From the NCBI GenBank assembly GCA_002007465.1, contig LNAC01000336.1, positions 1,792,608 to 1,856,607 of the forward strand: 64,000 nt of DNA, in the 5' to 3' direction. The position numbers and the translations under genes are program-made. Of the stretch, positions 54,861-64,000 are shown one piece after another. Below the pieces are notes generated by a model that saw nothing but the letters and a program-made list of their open reading frames with translations, was not told the origin of the DNA and did no database searches. The DNA is from Ailurus styani. Lineage: Eukaryota; Chordata; Mammalia; Carnivora; Ailuridae. The stretch's first letter is position 1; every line of letters starts with the position of its first letter.

Positions 54861-55598
54861 AAATGTAAAACTTCTCTAGGTAAAAAAAGGCAATGTATAG
54901 GTAAAAGACAAATATCAAATGGAAAATAACACTAGCAACATAAATAAAAATGGCTAATATCATTAATATGCAAAGAGTTGTCATAAATCAATAAGTCTCC
55001 AGGAGAAAAATGAGCAAAGGATATAAATAGGCAATTCACAGAAAAGTAATTATAAATGACTAGTAAATGCATGAAAAAAATGTTTAATTTCACTAGTAAT
55101 AAAAATATTAAAACAAGATACAATTTTTTACCTGTCAAATTGGTAAGGTCTGAAGAAGATAGTATTCAGCTTTGCCAAGGTTTTGGGTAAACAGGCTTTC
55201 TCATACACAGCTACTGAAAGATGGAATTAGTTCCACTTTTCTGGAGGGTAGTATTGCCTTAAAAATATGAAGAATGCACATAAAGTTGATCTATTAGCTT
55301 TACTTATTAAAACATATTCTAAAGAAATAATTAGACAAATTTAAGAAGATATATGTATAGGGATATTCATTGTATCATTATTAATAGTGAAAAAATTGAG
55401 GATAACCTTAATGTGTAACAATAAAAATTAGTAAATGATACAACTATTAAACTGACTTAGATCTATATCTTTTAAAATAGTAAGATGTTCAAGATGTACT
55501 GATGAGATGAAATTGCAGACTGGAAAATAATACATAGTTATGAATTCTTGAGGAGATTTATGTATAAATAAAATTATTGAAAGATTAATATAAAAGTG

Positions 55599-55657
55599 TG
55601 ATGATTCACAGACCTGTACCCCTTGGGCAAATAATAAAAATAAAATTTAAAAAAAAA
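55599..55657 (+). mobile_element. Minimal young L1 insertion (59 bp), sense
   Basis: 'TGATGATTCACAGACCTGTA', 'CCCCTTGGGCAAATAATAAA' and the A-tail equal the last bases of the young L1 seen at 33110-33160 and at 63646-63710. Short flanking AAAAGTG (55592-55598 and 55654-55660) is consistent with a target-site duplication, though it overlaps the A-tail. A very strongly 5'-truncated copy. Confidence 0.9.
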
Positions 55658-55784
55658 GTGAATTTAAGTCTGACTGATGCATAGAAGTAATTGTTTTCTT
55701 TATCAGTACTTCAATTTTTAGCATATACGTGGATACTTTTATAGAATATACATAATTTGTGCTTTAGGTTTAGCATAATATAGT

Positions 55785-56035
55785 CTTGAATTTAGAAAGA
55801 ATCATTAAAATGATCTAATCTAGTTCATCCTGGAGACCTGTGCTAGAATCCCCTGTACAAAACATCTGAGTATTGCAGATGAAGAGGAAGCCGCTATTCT
55901 ATGTTCTATTTTGGGATCTTCAACTATTAATTTTATTTTTTTTCTTCTGTCAAACTAAAATCTTTTCCCAATACTATCTACTTATTAGCCTAGTTCCTAG
56001 TGCTCTGGGAAAGTAGAAGAGAAACCTACTTCTTT
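55785..56035 (+). mobile_element. L3/CR1 LINE fragment
   Basis: 'ATGATCTAATCTAGTTCATC', 'AGAATCCCCTGTACAAAACA', 'GAAGAGGAAGCCGCTATTCT' and 'TAGTTCCTAGTGCTCTGGGA' follow the order of the CR1-like L3 3' region. Ancient and inactive. Orientation is inferred from this order. Confidence 0.55.
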
Positions 56036-56685
56036 TTCTTCATGTCAACCCACCAACTCTTTGAAAGAAATGACTACGTTTCCTTCTGGCTGTGTCTTCA
56101 CAAAGATATCAAACCTCATGGCTTCACTGACGGTTCCTGAGTCTTTTAGCCCCTCTCTTGCCTGAGACACACCTCCACACTCCTCCACTCTGAGGCTGAG
56201 TACACACCATTGGGAACTGGAGGTCAGAACGGGGAAAATGGTAAATGATATATGGCTTCAGAAAAGGAGACTCTCTGTTGTTGACATGATAAGCTCAGAT
56301 TTCATGGGAAAGATAAGACTTGTTGGAGATCATGTAGAATCTTTGACGACCATAGAAGGAAAGAAAGGGCACTCTGGACCCCATGACATTAGAGAACTTT
56401 TCCTTTTAATGGTACAAATTTCAATTCTAAACAGGAATTAAAATTTGCCTTTCATCTATTCATCTTACATTCTTTTCTACTCTTTTCCTAGTTCCTGTTC
56501 CTTTGCTCGTTTGTGTAATGCCTAAATAAATAAATAACCAAAATGATGTTTGCCTTCTCACGCTCCTTTGTTGCTGTTATTTGAAGTGTTAATCACCTTA
56601 CTTTTTAATACTTTGCTTACTACTATTCCACAAGCTACTTCCTATATATAGGTTTCAAATCCCCAGTTAGGCTGTAAGTCAGGGA
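56036..56685. other. Non-coding DNA
   Basis: Nothing recognised. The 67-codon plus frame at 56238-56441 has no domain. Confidence 0.4.
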
Positions 56686-56699
56686 GGTATCTTTAATTT
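56686..56699. repeat. Left target-site duplication of SINE
   Basis: GGTATCTTTAATTT recurs exactly at 56894-56907. Confidence 0.9.
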
Positions 56700-56893
56700 C
56701 TTTTATTTTGTTTATTTATTTGACACACAGAGAGAGAGATCACATCACAAGTAGGCAGAGAAGCAGGCAGAGAGAGGAGGAAGCAGGCTCCCCGCTGAGC
56801 AGGGAGCCCGATATGGGCCTCGATCCCGGGACCCTGAGATCATGACCTGAGCCGAAGGCAGAGGCTTTAACCCACTGAGCCATCCAGGCGCCT
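56700..56893 (-). mobile_element. CAN-SINE (SINEC), young, antisense
   Basis: T-rich end with TTTATTTATTTG, 'AGAGAGAGATCACATCACAA', 'GTAGGCAGAGAAGCAGGCAG' (reverse of the mustelid CT region), 'CTCCCCGCTGAGCAGGGAGC', 'CTGAGATCATGACCTGAGCC' and head 'GAGCCATCCAGGCGCC'. It is very similar to the copy at 1903-2103 and has a perfect duplication. Confidence 0.97.
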
Positions 56894-56907
56894 GGTATCT
56901 TTAATTT

Positions 56908-58950
56908 TTTCATCAGCTCTCGCCATGCCCAGTCCCACATGAGAATGCATACTATACCTAAAAGAATGTTTGGGTTGTTAACTAAATGTTGCTATCTTTT
57001 TACTGTCTGGTGATGAGTCCCTCTGTGATATCCCATTTCTACCCCATCCCATATGTAAAGGCCTACATCCTGTACAGTTATCACATTAGGAGAAAGAATA
57101 AAGTCACAGTAGGTAGGGTCTTTGCTGAAGTTCATGTCCCTTCCAGTTGTAGATAAACTCTTACGTAGCTTCTTTTCACCACCTACTTTGGCTTTTATGA
57201 AGTTTCCAGTAGGAGATAGTATTCTCCCCAATGCACAGTTAGGGCTCTTAGAGCAGAAAGTGAGAAAATTCTGGAAATTATTGAACATTTAATCTAAGAG
57301 TTGCTACCAGGCTGACCCATGTTACCTTTACCTCTTACTCTTTTTCCTGTAGAACTTTCCCTTTCTCCTGACACCATCTGAGGCTCTACAAAGTGACTCC
57401 TCTTCAGAATTGTGGACTTCTGGTTCTCAAAGCCTAGGATCTACTCTGACTGATCCAAGGGCCCCAAATATTTTTTTTCCCCCAGCCAAAGAGACTACTA
57501 GGGAAACAAGAGGAGATGCTCCTGCTTGGTTTAATGTGTCTCTTCTGTACAAGAAATGGTAAAAGGAGAAGCAGTTGGTTCCTCTGAAGGGGTTTGGAGA
57601 TTAGTTTTCACTGTTCACTGCAGTCAAGAACTGACTTAATGAGGTATACAGTCAATAGCTTGCTCATGATCCTCCAACTGGGGCCTCGAACTGCAAGGCC
57701 TGATTTGACTATTCTTGCTAAAATATGTCAGTGGGACAGACCCTTGGAAGTATATATAGTAAACAAAATCTATATACCTGATACACGACTCCGTCTTTAC
57801 AGTCACTACCTTTCTTCTAGTTACTACCCAATATGCATCAAGTTTTATTCCCACCTGTGTCTTGAAATAGATGCTAATTTTAATAAAATATTTACATATT
57901 CAGTGGGAAATGCTTTATTATAAAGAAAAAAAGGGTTCCAGAATAAATTAAATAAAAACTGTGAGGGCAAACTAGGTAGGGTTTTGTTTGACATATTGAG
58001 TTAAGGGACCTTCTAAGCTCCCACCATATAAACAAAGTTTTCTTTCTCAGGGTAGTCCTGAATGACACCATATATCACATAACAGAAATACCCATGGCCT
58101 GCATTCATTACCTGTACATACCTTATTCCTAGTTCATTTAGGATTAATAAATTAAAGCTAAATAGAAATCTTCTTTGATAAAACTTTTAAGAGGAAAATT
58201 GTCATCATGAATACAGCACTGAAGAAAAATTCACGTCTGCAATTGTTACTCAAATGACTATTTCCACTCAATACCACTGGCCATGGGACAGATGGCCAAC
58301 ATCAATCTCTTCCCGGGCAACACCAGATAACAGCAGATCTCTAGAGGCAGAAAGAGAGTCCAGACTTGCTGGTAGAGGGATAAAGCTAAATTGAGATAGG
58401 AAGCTGGCTGGACGCTGAGCCTTCAACAAAGACTATGGGAGCAGTGATATAAAGAGAGCTTTTTGGTTAAGATGAGGGATCAGGAATAATGAAAGGTCAA
58501 AGATTATTTGTCTAAAACAGCCTAAACACATCATTTTCTTTATTTTCTCCCAAAGTTGATTAAATCCCATGATTAGTGTATCACCAACCAAACCATATCA
58601 AAATTCATCATTGAATTACTACAGAGGTGTATGATAAGATATCTCATGAAGTTGTGATGTAATACTGAATTTCTATATTCCCCCCTTATTAATGTCTGGC
58701 TTACCAATGCATAACCTGGATATATAGCATCATGGGTATTATTAACTGTCACTGGCACCTGATTCCAGTACAGAACTAGAATGTGTGCTGAGAAGGATAT
58801 CACACACACATTCTCTTCAGCCTTCTCATGAATGCCACATCCTCCTCAGAACCAAGCCCATGACTGACTGACAAGCCCGATGGAGAAGGAGCAGAAAACA
58901 GGAAAGCATGTATTACACATTGCCTTGCATTCATCAGACCGCCCTTCAGA
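56908..58950. other. Non-coding DNA
   Basis: Unique. The largest frames (98 codons minus at 56992-57288, 109 codons plus at 57594-57923 with a 72-codon antisense shadow) have no domain. Confidence 0.4.
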
Positions 58951-60350
58951 AAGGGGAAATAACAAAGAGTGAATGGTGGGAAGTCATTTTATCTGCTAGA
59001 AAAATATGCCCTGTTCCCTACTCAAAAAACAAGTGGTTGTGAAGCAACCGCATTATTTAAAGCTACAAGGCAAACAGGAAGAGGCAAACCAAACACCCAG
59101 GCCCTGAGAACTTCCCGCAAGTGCACCCCTCAGCTGGAGTGGTTTGCAGTCGTGATGGGCATGCTGACAGGCTCCAGTGGTTGCTGTGAACCCAGAGCAT
59201 TCTTGATGAGAAAGGAAAGAGGAAAGGAAAGTGCTAGTTCCTCTTTAGCAAGCTATTTGGAAGGCAGTTGCTCATTCAAAGGAATAAATGATTTCTCGAA
59301 CCAACCACCATCAGTATAAGCATTGCCATCTGCGAAAAAAGCCCAATACTAAAACACAAGCTTAGACAATGTGGGAGTTGCCTCAGAATAAAAGGCAGAA
59401 GAATATGCCTACAAACCTTAGGGAATGGTATAGTACCTTCAAATCAATTGGAGCACATGGGGCTGTGTTGGAAGAATTATCATCATTGGAACTTTCAAGG
59501 TTTACAGGTTGGGCTGAAAGAGTCTGCAGTTTTGAAATATCTGATATGAGCAAACAGACATTTCTGGAGCTATCCTGGGATGACTCTCCCTTCCTCAGGT
59601 CCCATCTCAACCACATTTTGAAATACCTAGAACTGCATTTCAGGACCACCTCTGAGCTAAGTTGTTATTTCGTTGCACGAACCAGTCCTGGTCTCAGTAG
59701 AGCAGAGGAGGAGTACTGTGATGCTACTGAATTAAGAATAAATGTTATAATTTTTTGAGTGAGGGTCCTGAGTTTGGAGTGAGTGTTCCACTTTTGCAGA
59801 GCTGGTCAGTGTCAGGTCTATCTGATGAGAAACCTTCTCTTCTTCCGTCTGTGCTATTGGTATTACAGATTTAGAGGCAGTGGCCAGATGATGCTCCATG
59901 GCAGACTGATTTCTCACTGCAGAGAAACTATTTATTTTGGGACAGAGTGAGCAGTCATATGGGAAAAGTTCTCCTCTTGGAGACAAAGGAAAGTGAGTCC
60001 ACAGCTTTCTCAGAATCCAGAAATCCTCCAAGAGGTGGAGAGGCAAAGACCCTCACCTTCCAGATATGGATTACACAGAAAAATGTACCACTTGGCTGAC
60101 AGTGATATTAATGTATGTTTTCCCATTTCTCTCACCCCTCTGACAAGATGTAGTGTCACAGAGAACCAAATTAACACACCGGGAGGTTTTGTCATTAAAG
60201 AAATACAAGCTCGCTTTGATTATTGCTGGCAAGAGAGCAGAGTGTACGGTGCAAACAGCAATCCTATTCTCAGAACTAATATTCTTGCAGACAGCATGGC
60301 TCTGTCTCAGAGTATCTTGAATTGGGAGACAGGGGTATAATTTTTCAAAT
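58951..60350. other. Repeat-free stretch with low stop density; no gene recognised
   Basis: Three plus frames (58969-59319, 59369-59758, 59993-60340; 116, 129 and 115 codons) and two overlapping minus frames (88 and 104 codons) fall here. Only 59369 begins with ATG; the others start at GTG. No domain is recognisable, and I see no convincing splice pattern linking them. 60080-60320 has the mixed texture of a conserved non-coding element. I do not call a gene. Confidence 0.35.
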
Positions 60351-60830
60351 CTAAAGGGACAAAATGATTTTCAAGCTAGGTACTTAAAGGTATAGCCAGC
60401 CATAGATCACAATGAACACAGCTGTCAATGTTGCCATAATCATAAAAAAAAAAAGAAAAAGAAAACATGAGAAAGGAGGGAGAAAATCACAAGACGTGTT
60501 TTAACTATATTTGTATGAGCAGAATATGTTATTTGTGAGACTAAGTGAGAAAGGCCCTTAAGTAGAAGGGTAAAACTAAGATTTATTTATCTGAAAGAAG
60601 TTATCAAATATAATCAGGGAATTTACTGAAAGAGCTTTAAGCGTCTTAACTTTATTGTTGTAATTGTTGTTGCTTGCCTTTGCATTTAGATTAAGGTATT
60701 ACTGTTTTAGGTAACTTCTTAAAATGTACTTATATTTGCTGTTTTGCCATTTGATTGAATCTGTTGATTACAGAAAAACAGGTTGTAGACCAGGCATCAA
60801 AGATAGAGACTCTAATACATATATTTTCCT
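60351..60830. other. Non-coding DNA
   Basis: A-rich AAAGAAAAAG patch at 60446-60466. Nothing else recognised. Confidence 0.4.
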
Positions 60831-60834
60831 CACT

Positions 60835-60950
60835 TATTTGTTACCATTGATAAATTATTTCATCTTTTGAAGTCTTGGTTTCCTCACCTGAAAATAGGAA
60901 AAATAACACTATACTGATAATCCATTAAGGGCTGTGAATATCAAATAGAA
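60835..60950 (+). mobile_element. MIR SINE fragment, sense
   Basis: 'GATAAATTATTTCATCTTTT', 'GAAGTCTTGGTTTCCTCACC' and 'TGAAAATAGGAAAAATAACA' are the MIR CORE region in order. Confidence 0.65.
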
Positions 60951-62067
60951 GAATTAATGGGAAAGCATATTGCAAATCTAAGTTCCGGTCTTACCAAGGC
61001 TATCATTGTCTCAGTAAACACCAGGTTATTGAGATCACATTGACGTGTGGAAGGGAAGAGGAGATACAAGGTATAGGGAATATAAAAAAAGCCATAGATT
61101 CTCTCAGAAGTGGAACATAGATTTTGTTTTGCCACCAGAAATAGCAAAATCATTAAACTCACTGAAACCTGATTCACTGCTTATACATTCCAAGACTTGA
61201 GGAGACATGAGCTGCACCTACATCACATAACATATAAAATAAACATAAACACTTTGCATAATTGGCTCAATTAATTGTCGTACAACCAGTGTGATATTTA
61301 CCTTTTAAGGACATAATTAACATCCATACAAAACAATTTGGATCTGAAAAATAACCCAAAAGGTTATAACCAAAAGGAGAGTTTCATAGGAAACTTTATA
61401 TTCCCAAAATACAATTCCTAAGAGGGGAAAAAAGAATTCTCATGAAAATTATGAAACCATGGAGAGCAATGACTATGAGACAAGTACTCTTGAATTCTGG
61501 GCAGAATAATGGTAATACAAGTTAAGAATTAGTCGATCCTTATCAACTACTAGAAGGAGATATGAAGTCAAATCTAAAGAATCAGGTACCAGAACTAGAG
61601 TCAGGCAGAATGGATGGGAGAACATCAACCCTGTGAATGTGTCAGCTCAGGGAATAACGACACTGTTTTAAGAACGAGTAAAGAACAGTATTAAAAGTTT
61701 AAGTTGTCTAAGGTCATGAGAACATTACAAAGAGAAAACTTTAAAAATAACTCTTAAATCTTAGTCTTCAATTGAGCTCACAGAAAAGGCTTTAATTTAG
61801 ATTATTACACTGCTGCAAAAGCATGAATACTTAAAAAGAAAAAAAAACTTTCAAAAAATTATGCTAAAGAAACTGATTGGTTGTGTTCTGTCAGATACCT
61901 AAGTCTTTTCAAATGGAAATGTTAGCCATCAAAAGGGGAATGTTAGCCATCAAAAGGGGCTTCCAGAGCCATTTTAACATACATCCATTGCCAGGTGAAA
62001 AGTAGAACTGGGACTCATATCAATTAAGAAAGGAACAAGGATTTAGGTACTCTAACCATGTATATCT
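60951..62067. other. Non-coding DNA with a small tandem duplication
   Basis: Unique AT-rich DNA. A 21-bp unit is perfectly duplicated in tandem at 61918-61938 and 61939-61959 (unit starts AATGTTAGCC). Confidence 0.5.
61918..61959. repeat. Perfect 21-bp tandem duplication
   Basis: Two adjacent identical 21-bp units, each AATGTTAGCC followed by ATCAAAAGGGG. Probably a recent slippage or a repair duplication. Confidence 0.95.
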
Positions 62068-62082
62068 AAAATACTGGGAAAG

Positions 62083-62313
62083 GGACACCTGGGTGGCTCA
62101 GTCAGTTAAGTGGCTGCCTTCAGCTCAGGTCATGATCCCAGGGTCCTGGGATCGAGTCCTGCACAGGGCTCCTTGCTCAGTGGGGAGCCTGCTTCTCTCT
62201 CTGTCTCTGCCTGCCACTCTGTCTACCTGTGCTCTCTCTCTGTCTCTCTCTCTCTCTCCCTGACAAATAAATAAGTAAAATCTTTTAAAAAAATAAAATA
62301 AATAAAATAAAAT
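62083..62313 (+). mobile_element. CAN-SINE, sense, long tail
   Basis: Head 'GGACACCTGGGTGGCTCAGT', 'TTCAGCTCAGGTCATGATCC', 'GGGCTCCTTGCTCAGTGGGG', an expanded (CT)n region, and a long AAATAAAATA-type tail. Flanks are AAAATACTGGGAAAG (62068-62082) and AAAATACTGGGGAAAAG from 62314, so the duplication is near-perfect. Confidence 0.97.
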
Positions 62314-62330
62314 AAAATACTGGGGAAAAG

Positions 62331-62685
62331 GGGGATAGGTTTTCTCCTAAAATAGACTACACATTCCGAGCCCCAAAGCAGTATCTCTTGGATAATATTT
62401 CCTTTAATATGTGTATTTCTCAGATTCTGCAAGCTCATATAATGTGTTTGAAATCTAAGTAATTCAAAAGTCATGTGTAAAACTATAACTTTATTCCTTT
62501 ATCACTGAAATTAACCTAAATCTCAATTCCCACTTCCAATAATGATAGAAAACTGAGCAACTGGAGTCAAACCAGTCTCTTTCTGTTTCTACACTCACAG
62601 TCTCAGAGGAATCACCTCTCCCTCTGCATTTTCTAAGAAATGAAGTTAAATTCATAGTGAACAGAAGTTTTTAATTTTGATGAAA
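62331..62685. other. Non-coding DNA
   Basis: Nothing recognised. Confidence 0.4.
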
Positions 62686-62689
62686 TTTA

Positions 62690-63640
62690 ATGTCTCAAAT
62701 TATATGCTTATTGCTTTTAGTGTCATTTCTTAAAAAAAAATAATTGTCTACCCCAAGGTCATTAAGATAATACCCTGTTTTATTTTAGAAAACAGAGCTT
62801 TTATGTATAGAACTATAACCTACCCTGAATTAATTTTTGTGTGTGGTGTGAGGTAGGAATCAATGTTCATCTTTTTTCCTATAAGTTTATCCAGTTGTTC
62901 TGACATTTGTTACAGAGACTTTCTAGATTCCCTATTGAGTTGTTTGGGCTTCTTTGACAAAATTCAATCGACAGTATATATGTGTGTCTAGACCTAGATT
63001 CTCTATTCTATTTCTTTGACCTACATGTCTGTTTTTACACAAATACCCTACTTCCTTAATTATTATAGCTTTGTAGTAAGATGTGAAGTCAGTTGATTTA
63101 AATAGTCCAATTTTGTTTTTCTTTTCTAAAATATTTCATGGGCTATTCTACACCATTGTCTTCCCATATAAATTTTTTAACAAACTCAGTTTCTAAAACT
63201 ATTTTAAAAATTAGAAAATCTACTGGGAATTTGTTGAACCCATAAATCAACTGGAGAATATATCTACAATAGTGACTCTTTGAATCCATGATCATGGCAT
63301 GTTTTACCATTAAGTTAATGGTAATTCCTCTTTAATTCCTCTGTGGCATGTCTCACAGACTTCAGTGTAGCTGTACTGTACTTCTTTTGTTAAATGTGAT
63401 CCTAACCACATATTTATCTATAAATATTTCATGTATATAAATACGCATATTTTTTCTACACCTTTGGAGAATAATTTGCTGACATGATGATCCTTTACCT
63501 CTAAATGTTTGATTCAGCATGTGTGTCCTAAGAATAACCAAAGTACTATTGTAAAAATCATGAAATTAATGATGTAATATTATTTAAGTTTTGCTAATTT
63601 TCCCAATTATGTCCTTTGTAATAAAATCAAATTCTGGATA
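62690..63640 (-). mobile_element. Old L1M LINE, antisense
   Basis: 'TTTTTGTGTGTGGTGTGAGG', 'TAGGAATCAATGTTCATCTT', 'CTATTGAGTTGTTTGGGCTT', 'CTTAATTATTATAGCTTTGT' and 'ACTGGGAATTTGTTGAACCC' are antisense ORF2-region L1M boxes in order. No reading frame is intact. Confidence 0.75.
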
Positions 63641-63645
63641 GAGTG

Positions 63646-64000
63646 TTTTTTTTTTTAATTTTATTTTTATTATTTGCCCAAGGGGTACAGGTCTGTGAAT
63701 CATCAGGCTTACATCTTTCACAGCATTCACCAAAGCACAAACCCTCCCCAATGTCCATAACCCATCCACCCTATCCCTACCCTCCCACCCCCCAGTAACC
63801 CTCAGTTTGTTTTATGAGATTAGAAGTCTCTTATGGTTTGTCTCCTTCCCCATCCCATCTTGTTTCATTATTTTTCCCTCCCTACCCCCCACAACCCCCC
63901 ACCCTGCCCCTCAAGTTCCTCATATCAGAGAGATCATATGATAATTGTCTTTCTCTGATTGACTTATTTCGCTCAGCATAATACCCTCCAGTTCCATCCA
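63646..64000 (-). mobile_element. Young carnivore L1, antisense, continues past the window
   Basis: Reading in reverse: A-rich end, 'CCTTGGGCAAATAATAAAAA', 3'UTR with C-rich blocks on the plus strand (G-runs on the element strand), and from about 63928 the ORF2 stop and C-terminal codons up to the window edge. The text is nearly identical to the copy at 32805-33160. The remaining 5' part lies beyond position 64000, so whether it is full-length is unknown. The 61-codon minus frame at 63584-63769 is in its 3'UTR. Confidence 0.95.

Larger units (their letters stand above)
54400..55597 (+). mobile_element. Old L1M 3' region, sense, carrying a nested L1
   Basis: 'TGAGCAAAGGATATAAATAG', 'GGCAATTCACAGAAAAGTAA', 'CCTGTCAAATTGGTAAGGTC', 'TATAGGGATATTCATTGTAT' and 'GAAATTGCAGACTGGAAAAT' are sense L1M late-ORF2 and 3'UTR boxes, mainly from 54880 onward. 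The left limit is uncertain. It is interrupted at 54651-54860 by a younger L1 end. Confidence 0.65.

Noticed and set aside
57594..57923. 109-codon plus frame in unique DNA
   Set aside because: No domain, no splice context, and the length is within chance for a 64-kb window.

Overview
The window looks like AT-rich, gene-free nuclear DNA from a carnivoran mammal, most likely a mustelid (weasel, mink, ferret, marten or otter group). The evidence is the dispersed repeats. At least eleven tRNA-Lys-derived CAN-SINEs (SINEC) are present. The young ones carry the box 'CCTGGGTGGCTCAG', the 'GGTCATGATC' core, a CT-rich stretch reading 'CTGCCTGCCTCTCTGCCTA', and an AATAAA-type tail, which I recognise as the mustelid form. 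Carnivore-type L1 3' ends, and old repeats shared by all placentals (L2, MIR, L3/CR1, MLT1 LTRs, MER5-like DNA transposons), fill much of the rest. I found no protein-coding exon, tRNA, rRNA or other functional RNA that I can support. All the open frames are short, lie in repeats or microsatellites, or look like chance. The window is therefore intergenic or deep intronic.

Layout. 0-0.87 kb is mostly unique. 0.87-1.33 kb is an inverted L2. 1.7-6.4 kb is a dense block of old antisense L1, cut by SINEs, an AT-rich tract and a polypyrimidine tract. 6.4-7.15 kb is a 5'-inverted (twin-primed) L1. 7.7-9.4 kb is an internally deleted sense L1/HAL1-like element with a nested SINE. 9.7-12.7 kb is mostly repeat-poor and contains two candidate conserved non-coding stretches. 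13.9-16.8 kb holds a SINE, an L1 3' end, a long L2 split by a later repeat, and an MLT1-like LTR. 17-31.9 kb is largely unique with scattered MIR/L2/MLT1 remnants and a 76-nt alternating purine-pyrimidine tract. 31.93-33.18 kb is a SINE-gap-L1 block that shares one target-site duplication. 33.2-40.2 kb is mostly unique with MIR, MER5 and MLT1 pieces. 40.25-41.2 kb has a young SINE and an exact 163-bp duplication joined by a single N, probably an assembly artefact. 42.3-46.4 kb is a mosaic of L1 5'UTR, MLT1, a GC-rich fragment, a DNA transposon, L1 and L2. 46.43-47.08 kb is a seven-copy 93-bp minisatellite. 47-64 kb is unique DNA with MER5, MIR, L2, L3, SINE and L1 insertions, ending in a young L1 that runs off the window.

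Nothing here acts as an operon or pathway. What can be read is a history of insertions: L2/MIR/L3/MLT1/MER5 oldest, L1M next, carnivore L1 later, and mustelid SINEs and L1s last, several with near-perfect target-site duplications. The items most worth checking are the SINE-L1 composite around the gap, the single-N duplication, the 93-bp minisatellite, the Z-DNA-prone tract and the candidate conserved non-coding stretches. Repeat family names come from memory of consensus sequences, not from a search.
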